51,050 bases of DNA. It comes from Flavobacterium sp. HJJ (lineage in GTDB: Bacteria > Bacteroidota > Bacteroidia > Flavobacteriales > Flavobacteriaceae). Every line of letters starts with the position of its first letter. The first letter of the stretch is position 1. The notes under the pieces were generated by a model that saw only the letters and a program-made list of their open reading frames with translations, ran no database searches and had not been told where the DNA came from. Shown piece by piece: positions 1 through 7,016 of this stretch. Location of the stretch: assembly GCF_015351475.1 (NCBI RefSeq), contig NZ_JADKPR010000031.1, positions 1 to 51,050 of the forward strand, written 5' to 3'. Made by a program: the position numbers and the translations under genes.

Positions 1-1
1 T

Positions 2-466
2 ATTTTCCTAATCAGTAATAAAGCTATAGCAACAGGTATTAACGAGCAAAAACTAAGATTAGTCCACGTTTATAAGCAAGACGAAAATAAGGTTATCGAA
101 ATAATAACCAACAATTTAGAATGGTCAGCCAGGACCATAGCCGATTTATATAAAAAGAGATGGGATATAGAATTGTTTTTCAAGGCAATGAAACAAAACT
201 TACAAATAAAAACATTCTTGGGTACAAGTGAAAATGCGGTCAAATCGCAAATTTACATCGCGTTAATCTGTTATTTATTGCTTGAATTAATTAACAGGAC
301 GGTATCTAAAAAGACGAAATCATTCTCAAATCTGGTTGAGAAAATTAGAATCTGTTTAGTGTATTATCTGAGTTTATATTATGTCTGCAATCAAGTCGGA
401 GATGGAGCTAAAAAAATAAGATCAGAACCAAAATTAAATTTCAGCTTTGACTTATTTTCAGCATAA
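2..466 (+). CDS. IS4-type transposase, C-terminal part (cut by window edge)
   Basis: The open frame runs in from the left edge and ends at the TAA at 464-466, so only about 154 C-terminal residues are visible. The segment WDIELFFKAMKQNL followed by KTFLGTSENAVKSQIYIALI is the Y-x2-R...E-x6-K type block around the third catalytic acid of IS4-family DDE transposases, and the E of WDIELFF is the likely catalytic glutamate. The residues before the first internal Met clearly continue the protein, so an internal start would be wrong. Whether the element is intact cannot be told, because its 5' half and left inverted repeat lie outside the window. Confidence 0.85.
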   Translation: MFLISNKAIATGINEQKLRLVHVYKQDENKVIEIITNNLEWSARTIADLYKKRWDIELFFKAMKQNLQIKTFLGTSENAVKSQIYIALICYLLLELINRTVSKKTKSFSNLVEKIRICLVYYLSLYYVCNQVGDGAKKIRSEPKLNFSFDLFSA

Positions 467-475
467 TAAAAAAAT

Positions 476-507
476 AAACACCTATTTACAAGGAGTACAA
501 GGTGTTT
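476..507 (+). terminator. Weak hairpin after the IS4-type transposase
   Basis: Seven-base arms (aaacacc at 476-482, ggtgttt at 501-507) enclose an 18-base loop ten bases after the transposase stop. The U-tract is short, so termination is plausible but weak. The right end of the insertion sequence probably lies between here and about 550. Confidence 0.4.
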
Positions 508-558
508 TATGAGTATTCAGTAAAACTTTCGGATAGCCATGATATCTTTTATAAAAGC

Positions 559-972
559 CTATTTCGCTTTTAGTAATTTTTCCAAATATTCTACTTTATC
601 TTTTTCGGCTTGCAATAGTCGCTCGTAAAGTTTCTTGTTATCTTCATAAACTTCAACTAGTTTATCTAAAGGATTAAATGTACAATTGTTTGCAAAAATA
701 CTTCCAGTTGTAACTACATTATCATTAAAGGTATTGAAATAATTAAACACACCTTCTTCTGAAAAATTCTTAATTGCTTCCACGCTTACTCCCAGAGCTT
801 TTGCTACTTCCATAAGTTTTTCTTCTTCTATCGTCTCGCTGTTTTCCATAATAGAAACAGCCTGCTGGTTTGTTCCTAAAGCCTGCGCTAAAGCTTCCTG
901 TTTCATGTCTTTTAATTCACGAATACGACTGATTTTTCGTCCTATGTGATTTGGTTTTGTTAATGTACTCAT
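559..972 (-). CDS. XRE-family HTH transcriptional regulator
   Basis: A 137-residue protein. Residues 10-70 form a Cro/C1-type helix-turn-helix (IRELKDMKQEALAQALGTNQ, then QQAVSIMENSE and a second helical part ending LGVSVEAIKNF). The tail from about residue 100 is rich in Glu and Lys and probably coiled-coil (LDKLVEVYEDNKKLYERLLQ). The middle part has a YFNTFNDN...GSIFANNCTFNPL stretch seen in Bacteroidota XRE proteins of similar length. It is divergent from the HEPN-like operon at 1144, and the shared 170-bp spacer has inverted repeats, so it probably controls that operon and itself. The only good -7 element (977-984) ends four bases before the ATG, which suggests a leaderless or near-leaderless message. 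Confidence 0.85.
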   Translation of the reverse strand: MSTLTKPNHIGRKISRIRELKDMKQEALAQALGTNQQAVSIMENSETIEEEKLMEVAKALGVSVEAIKNFSEEGVFNYFNTFNDNVVTTGSIFANNCTFNPLDKLVEVYEDNKKLYERLLQAEKDKVEYLEKLLKAK

Positions 973-1143
973 CGCTCAAAGATAATAATTAAGAATAAAA
1001 AAGTAAGTCCCCTGTATGATATAGAAATAGTCGTGTACGATACGGGGTAAATTGATACGGTACTGTACAAGGAATCACTTACTTGCTGTGTGTTAAACAA
1101 AAATACAATTTTTCAAATAATTATTAACTAAAAATTTAAAATT
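973..1143. promoter_or_regulatory. Divergent promoter/operator region, XRE gene and HEPN-like operon
   Basis: On the minus strand a -7 element TATCTTTG lies at 984-977, directly before the XRE start. Inverted arms aagtaagt (1001-1008) and acttactt (1077-1084) flank the centre. Inside them is a looser pair, cccctgtat (1009-1017) and atacgggg (1040-1047), plus gtac-containing repeats around 1034-1037 and 1064-1067. These are the natural candidates for XRE binding sites. No clear TAnnTTTG element was found on the plus strand before 1144. Confidence 0.5.
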
Positions 1144-2010
1144 ATGAATGCAATTGAATTTTCACAGCAAAAGGAGTTGAAGGAAGTAATTACAGACCAC
1201 ATTAAAACATCTGCTATTTATTGTTTTGGCAGGCAGGAAACAGGTTATAGTTCGAGCAGGAAAATTTATCCTGATAAAGAGCTGCAAAAAGAACATAGTC
1301 ATTTATACCTCTTAGTTTTTGTACAGGAGACCAAAGAAAATGTGGGCAGTGATATAAGTGATAAGATAAAAACAAAGACTAAAGGGTCTTTGACCGCTAC
1401 TGTTCTTATACACCACGTACAGAGTCTTAAAGACCTCTGCCAAGACCAGCAGTTTTTCTTTTGGCAGATCATGCAGAACGCAGAGCTGTTATTTCAAGAT
1501 ATTAACAAGCCTCCTTATTTAAATATTAGTGAAACTCCAAAAAGGAATTTAAAATCTACATCGCATTATATAGCATGGAGGAATAATAATATTGCTACAA
1601 TCTGGGGCTGGGTATATAATGATGATGATGCTTCTAGTTCGGATGAAGTAAAAATGTCCGCTCTTCATCAAATAGTGGAGCAAATCTGTTTGTCTTTGAT
1701 CCGTGTCTTTATAGGCTATACTCCCAATCATTTTGCATTGGAGTATTTATTTAATCTCTGGGAATACTTTACGACCATAACTGCAGATTTCTTTCCCCGC
1801 CAAACCAAGGAAGACAAATCCATATTTAAACTTCTTAAGCAACAGCCCAACACGTTGCGTTTTAGTAAGACTAACGATGTTGATTATTTATATTATCAGA
1901 TAGTGGAAGAAAGGTGCAAAAAATTCAAAGAGCAAGCGGAAATTTTGATACAAAATGAAATAAACCGACAAAATGAAGTTGAAAATGAGCCTGAGAAAAC
2001 CGATAATTAG
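1144..2010 (+). CDS. MNT/HEPN-like domain protein
   Basis: A 288-residue protein, first gene of a tight four-gene operon. The N-terminal ~110 residues resemble a degenerate nucleotidyltransferase fold of the MNT type (AIYCFGRQE..., HSHLYLLVFVQE, then SLTATVLIHHVQSL). Residues ~170-275 resemble a HEPN domain: LHQIVEQICLSLIRVFIGYTP, then DFFPRQTKEDKSIFKLLKQ. This matches the layout of Bacteroidota single-chain MNT-HEPN proteins. The usual HEPN RNase motif (R-x4-6-H) is not clear: GYTPNHF stands where related proteins have GYRANTH, so the arginine appears to be missing. Catalysis may therefore be absent or different. The family call comes from memory of motifs; function is unknown. Mobile-element context and the XRE neighbour are compatible with a defence or toxin-antitoxin role, but that is inference. 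Confidence 0.6.
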   Translation: MNAIEFSQQKELKEVITDHIKTSAIYCFGRQETGYSSSRKIYPDKELQKEHSHLYLLVFVQETKENVGSDISDKIKTKTKGSLTATVLIHHVQSLKDLCQDQQFFFWQIMQNAELLFQDINKPPYLNISETPKRNLKSTSHYIAWRNNNIATIWGWVYNDDDASSSDEVKMSALHQIVEQICLSLIRVFIGYTPNHFALEYLFNLWEYFTTITADFFPRQTKEDKSIFKLLKQQPNTLRFSKTNDVDYLYYQIVEERCKKFKEQAEILIQNEINRQNEVENEPEKTDN

Positions 2011-2015
2011 AAATT

Positions 2016-2387
2016 ATGGAAACGAATAATAATAAAAAAATTGAAGATTTAGTAAATGAGCTGAAAGAGAGTTTCTTTTTCAGAACCCTGAACCCGCAGA
2101 AAAACCGAAACGGCATTTATTACGCCGATATAAAATTTGCCCGTTACACACAATTGTTCTATACGGTACAGGATCTACTTCAAATAGCCCTGCATACGCT
2201 GTATAATGACGGGCTGGAAAATTCAGGACAAATCCAAGATCCCACCTCCCATCTTGTGAGTGTTTTGGAAGTTGCTGTACAGCTCTTGCCCTGCAGTGAG
2301 GCTGAAGGACTGGATAACCTGCACAGGCTGTATTTGGAGATGCTGAATGATCAAGAAAATAAAAATGAAGAAACGGATAATGTATAA
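2016..2387 (+). CDS. Small unknown protein, paralog 1 of 3
   Basis: A 123-residue acidic protein five bases downstream of the HEPN-like gene. I do not recognise the family. It shares an extended core with the next gene: DLL-x-I-x-LHTLYN(D/E)G-x2-NSGQI-x-(D/N)PT-x-HL, then LLE-x-AVQLLPC and L-D. The N-terminus has FFFRTLNPQKNRNGIYYADI, matched in paralog 2 by YFTTLKPDNKK...FNANI. The tail is charged and low-complexity. No signal peptide or membrane segment is visible, so it is probably cytosolic and largely helical in its second half. It may act together with the HEPN-like protein; this is inferred only from the operon structure. Confidence 0.75.
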   Translation: METNNNKKIEDLVNELKESFFFRTLNPQKNRNGIYYADIKFARYTQLFYTVQDLLQIALHTLYNDGLENSGQIQDPTSHLVSVLEVAVQLLPCSEAEGLDNLHRLYLEMLNDQENKNEETDNV

Positions 2388-2398
2388 ATTATGATATT

Positions 2399-2779
2399 AT
2401 GAAAAATGAAAAAGATATAGGACTGGCAGATTTCATTGAAGAAATTACGACTTACGCTTACTTTACTACTTTGAAACCTGATAATAAAAAAGATTATCTA
2501 TTTAATGCCAATATAACTTTTGAGAGGTATTCCGACTTGCTTGGTTCAATAAAGGATTTATTAAAGATTTGTCTGCATACCCTTTATAATGAAGGAAGTC
2601 AAAATTCAGGGCAGATTATAAATCCCACAGTTCATCTCATAAGTCTTTTGGAGATGGCAGTGCAGTTACTCCCCTGTACCGAAGGAGAAGCGCTCGACGC
2701 TATGCATAAATATGTACTGAAATTTGATAAGGATAAAAAAGCTGATAAAATTCCTGAAGATAATAAAACATCAACTTAA
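2399..2779 (+). CDS. Small unknown protein, paralog 2 of 3
   Basis: 126 residues, 11 bases after paralog 1. It is the closest relative of paralog 1: LLKICLHTLYNEGSQNSGQI, PTVHLISLLEMAVQLLPC and EGEALDAMHKY align without gaps with the corresponding segments. The pair must have arisen by local duplication. The C-terminus ends in a Lys/Asp-rich tail. Function is unrecognised. The very even spacing of the three genes (5, 11 and 11 bases) implies one transcript. Confidence 0.75.
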   Translation: MKNEKDIGLADFIEEITTYAYFTTLKPDNKKDYLFNANITFERYSDLLGSIKDLLKICLHTLYNEGSQNSGQIINPTVHLISLLEMAVQLLPCTEGEALDAMHKYVLKFDKDKKADKIPEDNKTST

Positions 2780-2790
2780 AAATAAAGATT

Positions 2791-3132
2791 ATGGAAAAAG
2801 ATAAAATCAAATTAAATGAGTTCATAGAGAACCCTGAGCATTATTTTGTATTGCTCAAGCCAGTAGAAGAAACAAGAAATGATATACACACTATTGAATT
2901 AAATGTGGAAGGATATAGAGACCTGTTTTGCATGATAATGGATTTGCTTAAAACAGCAAAATTTGCTTTGGACGGAATTGAAGTCAGTACTGAAAGTAAT
3001 ATAAATACTGAAAGATATGTTGGAAGTCTTTTAAGAATAATAGAAATGCTGATCCCATTGGAAGAGACAGAGTTACTGGATATGCTTTACCTAAAACATT
3101 TAAATGAAAAAAATAAGAGTGATTCCAATTAG
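2791..3132 (+). CDS. Small unknown protein, diverged paralog 3 of 3
   Basis: 113 residues, 11 bases after paralog 2. It keeps the overall pattern (HYFVLLKPVEE near the N-terminus, VEGYRDLFCMIMDLLKTAKFAL in the middle, SLLRIIEMLIPLEETELLDML near the C-terminus). It has lost the HTLYNxG...NSGQI signature and the Cys of LLPC. It is therefore an older duplicate or one under different constraint. No recognised domain, signal or membrane segment. It is the last gene of the operon and is followed by a structured spacer and a strong terminator at 3319. Confidence 0.7.
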   Translation: MEKDKIKLNEFIENPEHYFVLLKPVEETRNDIHTIELNVEGYRDLFCMIMDLLKTAKFALDGIEVSTESNINTERYVGSLLRIIEMLIPLEETELLDMLYLKHLNEKNKSDSN

Positions 3133-3347
3133 CCTGTTTCAAATTGTAATTTTAATAAAACGCCGACTTCTATGTTGTAATCAAAGTTTTTCTCCAGTTA
3201 TTTTTAATTATATCAAAAAATAATTTCCTTTGTATTAAGGAGTTGAAGAGGAAACAGGCTCTGCTGAGGAGCAACTTGTTAGCAATAGACTTCCTGCGTT
3301 ACACTGTAACATTATTCTAAGGGGATGATTTATCATCCCCTTTTTTT
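3131..3347 (+). other. Structured non-coding tail of the HEPN operon with terminator
   Basis: Ten-base inverted arms agcctgtttc (3131-3140) and gaaacaggct (3251-3260) would bring together a long 3' untranslated region. It closes with a strong intrinsic terminator: ggggatga (3321-3328), loop ttta, tcatcccc (3333-3340), then seven Ts. No credible ORF is present. It could be a long 3' UTR or a separate small RNA. From 3348 to 3551 I see no gene; that stretch should contain the right end of the IS110 element. Confidence 0.5.
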
Positions 3348-3551
3348 ATTTATTACAAGTATCGCTCAATGGCTAAAAAAACCTTTCACTCATAAATAAT
3401 TACTATAAAAACAACCTTCTATCAGTAGACATTAAATGCTACATTTCGCTTTTTCAATTTTTATAGTTGAGGGCCGCAAACTTCGGATAGTAATCTAGTT
3501 ACAGTCGGGGATTAAGCGGTCACCTCATATTTGTTGTTTTTATAGCTCTTA

Positions 3552-4631
3552 TTACTTAATTCCACAGGCATATATTCTTTCATTTTTCAAAACATAATAA
3601 ATTCTGTTTAATAATTTTCGTGCAATTCTTATGATGGCTTTATTTGGCTGCATCCGTCTACAATATTCATTATAGGATATGGATAATGCAGGATCAAACC
3701 GGATAGTCATCCATGCACATTCTACCAGTATTCTTTTCAATATTTTTTGCCCTCTGAATGTAATTTGTCCTATACTTTCTTTTTCTCCGCTCGAATAAAA
3801 GTTGGGTACTAATCCAATATAAGAAGCAAATGAATCAGTATTTTTAAAACGTGCTATATCCTCAATTTGAGTTAGTAAAGTAATTGCGCTAATTGTGCCA
3901 ATTCCAGGGATACTTACCAATAACCCAAACTGTTTACTATAGCGTTCTTCTTCGCTTAGATCTCTGATTTTTCTGTTTACCTCAAGCAATAGTTTTCGTA
4001 GACTTTCCACCTCGGAAACAAGAAACCCTAAAGAATCTATACCGTATGGTGAAGATAGTTGTACATCTTCCCTTAACCATTGGATAAAACGTTTAGTCCA
4101 GTGTGTATAAGGGCTCTTGAACTGTTCGGGCATGTCTATTCCGTAAAAGTGAAGAAAAGATTTAACCCTGCATTTCAATCTTACCAGATCCTTTACTAAC
4201 ATATCCCTTGTTCTCACCAGAGAACGGTCTTCTAAAGTTTTTATTTTCAAGACGTGAATTGCATTAAGCTGTCCCGCTCTTAAGGCTCTTGCAATTTTTC
4301 TACTGTCAATGGGGTCGTTCTTTTGAAAGAGTTCTTTTTGCGAAGTTGGAACATCAGCAGCGTTAATCACAATACTGTTTATTCCCAGTTCCAGTAATTG
4401 ATAGTGTGCCCAAAATCCACTAAATCCTGCTTCATAAGCAGAATAGTATTCACAATCGGGAAAATTTCTTCTGAGATAATCCGCTAAAACAGCCGCACTA
4501 GGAGGCTGCGTAAAGGTTTTATGAACAATGTTCTCTGTTAAGATTGTCACTGTCCAGCTTTTTAGATGTACATCTATTCCAACAAAAATTTTTTGTTCGT
4601 TTTCTGTAATCTTGATCATTAGTTCTTGCAT
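3552..4631 (-). CDS. IS110-family transposase (DEDD recombinase)
   Basis: A complete 359-residue transposase of usual length. The N-terminal RuvC-like DEDD domain shows FVGIDVHLKSWTV (first Asp), the Glu in YEAGFSGF, and the paired Asp in KNDPIDSRKIARAL. The C-terminal Tnp20-type domain carries the LLVSIPGIGTISAITLLTQI helix-hairpin-helix and the GQITFRGQKILKRILVECAW stretch that holds the nucleophilic Ser region in this family. A second possible start is the Met five codons in. IS110 enzymes are guided by a bridge RNA encoded in a non-coding end. The long structured end here is upstream (4632-4875), as in the IS110 subgroup rather than IS1111. Confidence 0.93.
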   Translation of the reverse strand: MQELMIKITENEQKIFVGIDVHLKSWTVTILTENIVHKTFTQPPSAAVLADYLRRNFPDCEYYSAYEAGFSGFWAHYQLLELGINSIVINAADVPTSQKELFQKNDPIDSRKIARALRAGQLNAIHVLKIKTLEDRSLVRTRDMLVKDLVRLKCRVKSFLHFYGIDMPEQFKSPYTHWTKRFIQWLREDVQLSSPYGIDSLGFLVSEVESLRKLLLEVNRKIRDLSEEERYSKQFGLLVSIPGIGTISAITLLTQIEDIARFKNTDSFASYIGLVPNFYSSGEKESIGQITFRGQKILKRILVECAWMTIRFDPALSISYNEYCRRMQPNKAIIRIARKLLNRIYYVLKNERIYACGIK

Positions 4632-4875
4632 AAGTCATTGTTTATTTGGTATTTAGTATTCTATATCAAATTTATAAAACCAAATAAAGGCTTATGCCTT
4701 TTCTCTTCAACATTTGACAAACATAGCGACTTTGGAGACGTTTTCCAGCCCCCTGCAGGGGCAAGTTGTTTTGAGATGCTGAATTCATTTCAAGCATCTC
4801 AAAACACAACTTGCCATTTTCTTTCGAAAATATTCTTACCGATGGTTTTAATTGAAAGGGCTTGATGCCCTTTTT
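4632..4875 (-). ncRNA. Candidate bridge RNA / left end of the IS110 element
   Basis: This ~245-bp non-coding stretch upstream of the transposase is rich in secondary structure. A 20-bp stem (4761-4780 against 4793-4814, broken only by a two-base bulge) encloses a 12-base loop. Beside it is the 12-bp palindrome cccctgcagggg (4750-4761). Further stems are aaaggc/gccttt (4686-4701) and aaagggc/gcccttt (4855-4873, followed by Ts on the plus strand). Bridge RNAs of IS110-type elements are encoded in such ends. I did not identify the target- or donor-guide loops or the exact element boundary. Confidence 0.45.
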
Positions 4876-5593
4876 TTTGTTTAGCGGATATTTAGGAATG
4901 TTATGTATTGTGATTGCTTTGATCAAAATCAGCTTTGATAAGACTGTGCAGAAACAGGATAGTATTGGCAGTCCTGACTGTAATGGGTTTACCCCCTATA
5001 AATTCCAGAGAAACTTAACTGCAATTCTCTGCCGAATTGGAAATATACAAATGTGTACATTAAAATTTAAATACATATTCTCATGCCTATTTGCGTATAA
5101 ATGCAATTCTGTGCGGACGGGCAGATTTACAGATGTATTTAATCCCATAAGTAAATGCGCATGTATGGCTGTATGTGTGTACATACGTTTTTACAATTTT
5201 ACTCTTTTGCATAGGTATCCTTTTACGCATAGCCATGAATGCTCCCTTATGTAAATAAGTAAATAGGATTTCAGATACACATGTATATCCATACCTGACA
5301 ACATAAATATATTTCAAAAGAAACAGAAAAACGGAAAAAAGAAAAAGAAAGCAATTTTACAGGACGGGATCCAGGCAGGCCAAAAGGAAACGGAATAAGT
5401 CCCGAAGGGTGGTTTGTGAGGGACGAGCAAAACATTATGCCGTAGTCTTTTGGACAGGCTGATCCAGCACGTCCTACCTTGCTTTTCTTTTTATTATATT
5501 CTTTTGGCAGAATATAACCCCTGCCACTCTAAATCTGGACATATAACGCCAATCAATGCCTTAGGGTGCCAAAATGAAGAATAAAAAGCCCTT
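4876..5593. other. Spacer without convincing gene, accessory region
   Basis: About 700 bases without a supportable coding region. The stretch 5040-5310 is AT-rich with recurring atgtat/tacata words that give chance ORFs on both strands with improbable composition (many Tyr, His, Cys). From 5310 the base composition becomes purine-rich on the plus strand, leading to the gene at 5594. No recognisable tRNA, origin or attachment site. Confidence 0.5.
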
Positions 5594-6097
5594 ATGATTA
5601 CCTTTCGCCGTAAAAATGAAACGATGAAAAAAGATAAGCATAAAGACAAAACGGAGAAGAAAAAGAAAAAACCGATACCGCATAGACCTGAAGAGGAAAA
5701 AATGAAGGAAATTAAAAAAAAGGATGATAGGACAAAAGCTCCATTTATGCAGGTAGACAGGGGTGGAAACATCTTAAGCAATTTCTTCTCGAATTTCCTC
5801 AGACAGCTTAAAAATCCAAGAAAAACCGGGCTGGGCAGACTGTTAGGCAAACTGCTGGTTATTAAAACTGAGGAAGGTCAAAATAAGCCTGCACAGAAGC
5901 CTGAAAAGCCTGTGGATATAATCGGCCCTGTTAAAACGGTTTTTCGTCATGTGAACAACAGCGGGAACAATTTAAGCCCAAGTGAAAAAGAATCCCTGAG
6001 ACAGCGTAAAAACCAGCCTCTTAATATTCCAGTGAAGACGGAACAGGGTCAAGACGATGAATTAAATAAACCAAGAAAAACCCGTTTGGGAATGTAG
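5594..6097 (+). CDS. Highly charged unknown protein of the mobile region
   Basis: 167 residues, or 157 if translation starts at the ATG at 5624. The first 60 residues are almost continuous Lys/Glu/Asp. The middle has a compact amphipathic part, GNILSNFFSNFLRQLKNP. A short motif, NPRKTGLGRLLGK, is echoed at the C-terminus by KPRKTRLGM. I do not recognise a family. Strong basic character and position before the mobilization genes suggest a DNA- or relaxosome-associated protein, but this is speculation. It converges with the DUF6922 gene, whose end lies six bases away. Confidence 0.55.
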   Translation: MITFRRKNETMKKDKHKDKTEKKKKKPIPHRPEEEKMKEIKKKDDRTKAPFMQVDRGGNILSNFFSNFLRQLKNPRKTGLGRLLGKLLVIKTEEGQNKPAQKPEKPVDIIGPVKTVFRHVNNSGNNLSPSEKESLRQRKNQPLNIPVKTEQGQDDELNKPRKTRLGM

Positions 6098-6102
6098 TTA
6101 TA

Positions 6103-6420
6103 CTAAATCCAGTGATACGGTTTATCCTTGCGGTTCAGGTAGCAGTACATCTCTTCCTTTTTAAGTTCGGGAAAGAATGTAAGGGCATCTTCAATGGCAT
6201 AGTTGGGAAGAAAGTAAATCTCGTCACGGACAGCAGTAATCACTTTTTCCCGTCCATAAAAACGGACGATTTCGTCAATTTCATCCTGACTGCCACGCTC
6301 TATAATGCGGGCAATTACCATTTTATATGAACGTTCCCAATTAATTTTTTCAAATATAAATTCCCAAAAGAATTTGGGATGAAGATTGGGAATTTCTTTT
6401 TGTTTTTTTGTCTTTTTCAT
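6103..6420 (-). CDS. DUF6922-like protein
   Basis: 105 residues. The pattern HPKFFWEFIFEKINWERSYK, then VIARIIERGSQDEIDEIVRFYG, KVITAVRD and a C-terminal LNRKD matches the conserved Bacteroidota family of ~100-residue proteins annotated as DUF6922. Members often sit next to nucleotidyltransferase-type toxins and look like antitoxins, but no partner gene is adjacent here. The gene lies on the opposite strand from its neighbours. No membrane segment. Function unproven. Confidence 0.7.
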   Translation of the reverse strand: MKKTKKQKEIPNLHPKFFWEFIFEKINWERSYKMVIARIIERGSQDEIDEIVRFYGREKVITAVRDEIYFLPNYAIEDALTFFPELKKEEMYCYLNRKDKPYHWI

Positions 6421-6578
6421 ACTATAAATTTAACGATTTTCTGTGGGTTATGCAACGATTTGTCCTTGAAAAAACGGCCTTTTCTATTAAGAAATAACAG
6501 GCCAAATACTTCCACTTTTAGTTTCACTGCTGATAATAAAATAAAATGTTTTTTAAATAATTATGAGGAATTGGGGTC
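6421..6578. other. Possible oriT / promoter region before mobA
   Basis: A 158-bp spacer between the divergent DUF6922 and mobA genes. It contains the inverted pair ggcct/aggcc around 6474-6504 and several A/T tracts. In Bacteroides-type mobilization systems the origin of transfer lies next to the mobA gene, so this is the first place to look. No nick sequence was recognised. Confidence 0.3.
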
Positions 6579-7016
6579 ATGGAAAATGAAGAAAAAAAGA
6601 ACTCGCACAAAGGAGGCAGGCATCCTAAAAAAGATCCCGCCGTCCATCGCTATTCCATCAGCCTGAATGCGGAAGAAAATGCCCGATTTCTATCCTTGTT
6701 CGATGCGTCCGGCATGAATGTAATGGCACACTTTATTACAGCGTGCATTTTCCAAAAGGGCATCACAACGATAAAGGTTGACAAGACGGCAATCGATTAT
6801 TATGTGCGCCTGACCGCCTTATTCGGACAGTTCAGGGCTGTGGGGGTAAATTACAATCAGGTTGTAAAAATGCTTAATAGTAATTTTTCCGAAAAGAAAG
6901 CCCTGTCATATCTGTACAAACTGGAAAAACAGACGGCAGAGCTTGCCTTTCTGTCACAAAAGATAATACAGCTTACAGCGGAATTTGAAGAAAAGCACCT
7001 GAAAGAAACCCATTAA
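6579..7016 (+). CDS. mobA: Mobilization accessory protein MobA (Bacteroidota type)
   Basis: 145 residues. The N-terminus KGGRHPKKDPAVHRYSISLN, followed by EENARFLSLFDASGM, is the ribbon-helix-helix-like start of Bacteroidota MobA. The C-terminal half has the MobC-like signature FGQFRAVGVNYNQVVKMLN and the coiled part KKALSYLYKLEKQTAEL. Such proteins bind oriT and help the relaxase nick. The stop codon is directly followed by the mobB start (TAAATG), so the two are translationally linked. The closest relatives I remember belong to CTnDOT-like conjugative elements, where a MobC/TraG coupling protein gene follows mobB; none follows here. Confidence 0.88.
   Translation: MENEEKKNSHKGGRHPKKDPAVHRYSISLNAEENARFLSLFDASGMNVMAHFITACIFQKGITTIKVDKTAIDYYVRLTALFGQFRAVGVNYNQVVKMLNSNFSEKKALSYLYKLEKQTAELAFLSQKIIQLTAEFEEKHLKETH

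Noticed and set aside
1144..2010. Active HEPN ribonuclease
   Set aside because: The R-x4-6-H motif could not be found in the expected helix; the position has GYTPNHF. I kept the domain call but not an RNase activity.
4626..5317. Short ORFs on both strands upstream of the IS110 transposase
   Set aside because: They cross the hairpins of the insertion-sequence end or the atgtat-rich spacer, overlap one another and show no domain.
6103..6420. Toxin-antitoxin pair formed by the DUF6922 gene and the gene at 5594
   Set aside because: The two genes converge, so they cannot share a promoter, and the 5594 product shows no toxin-like fold.
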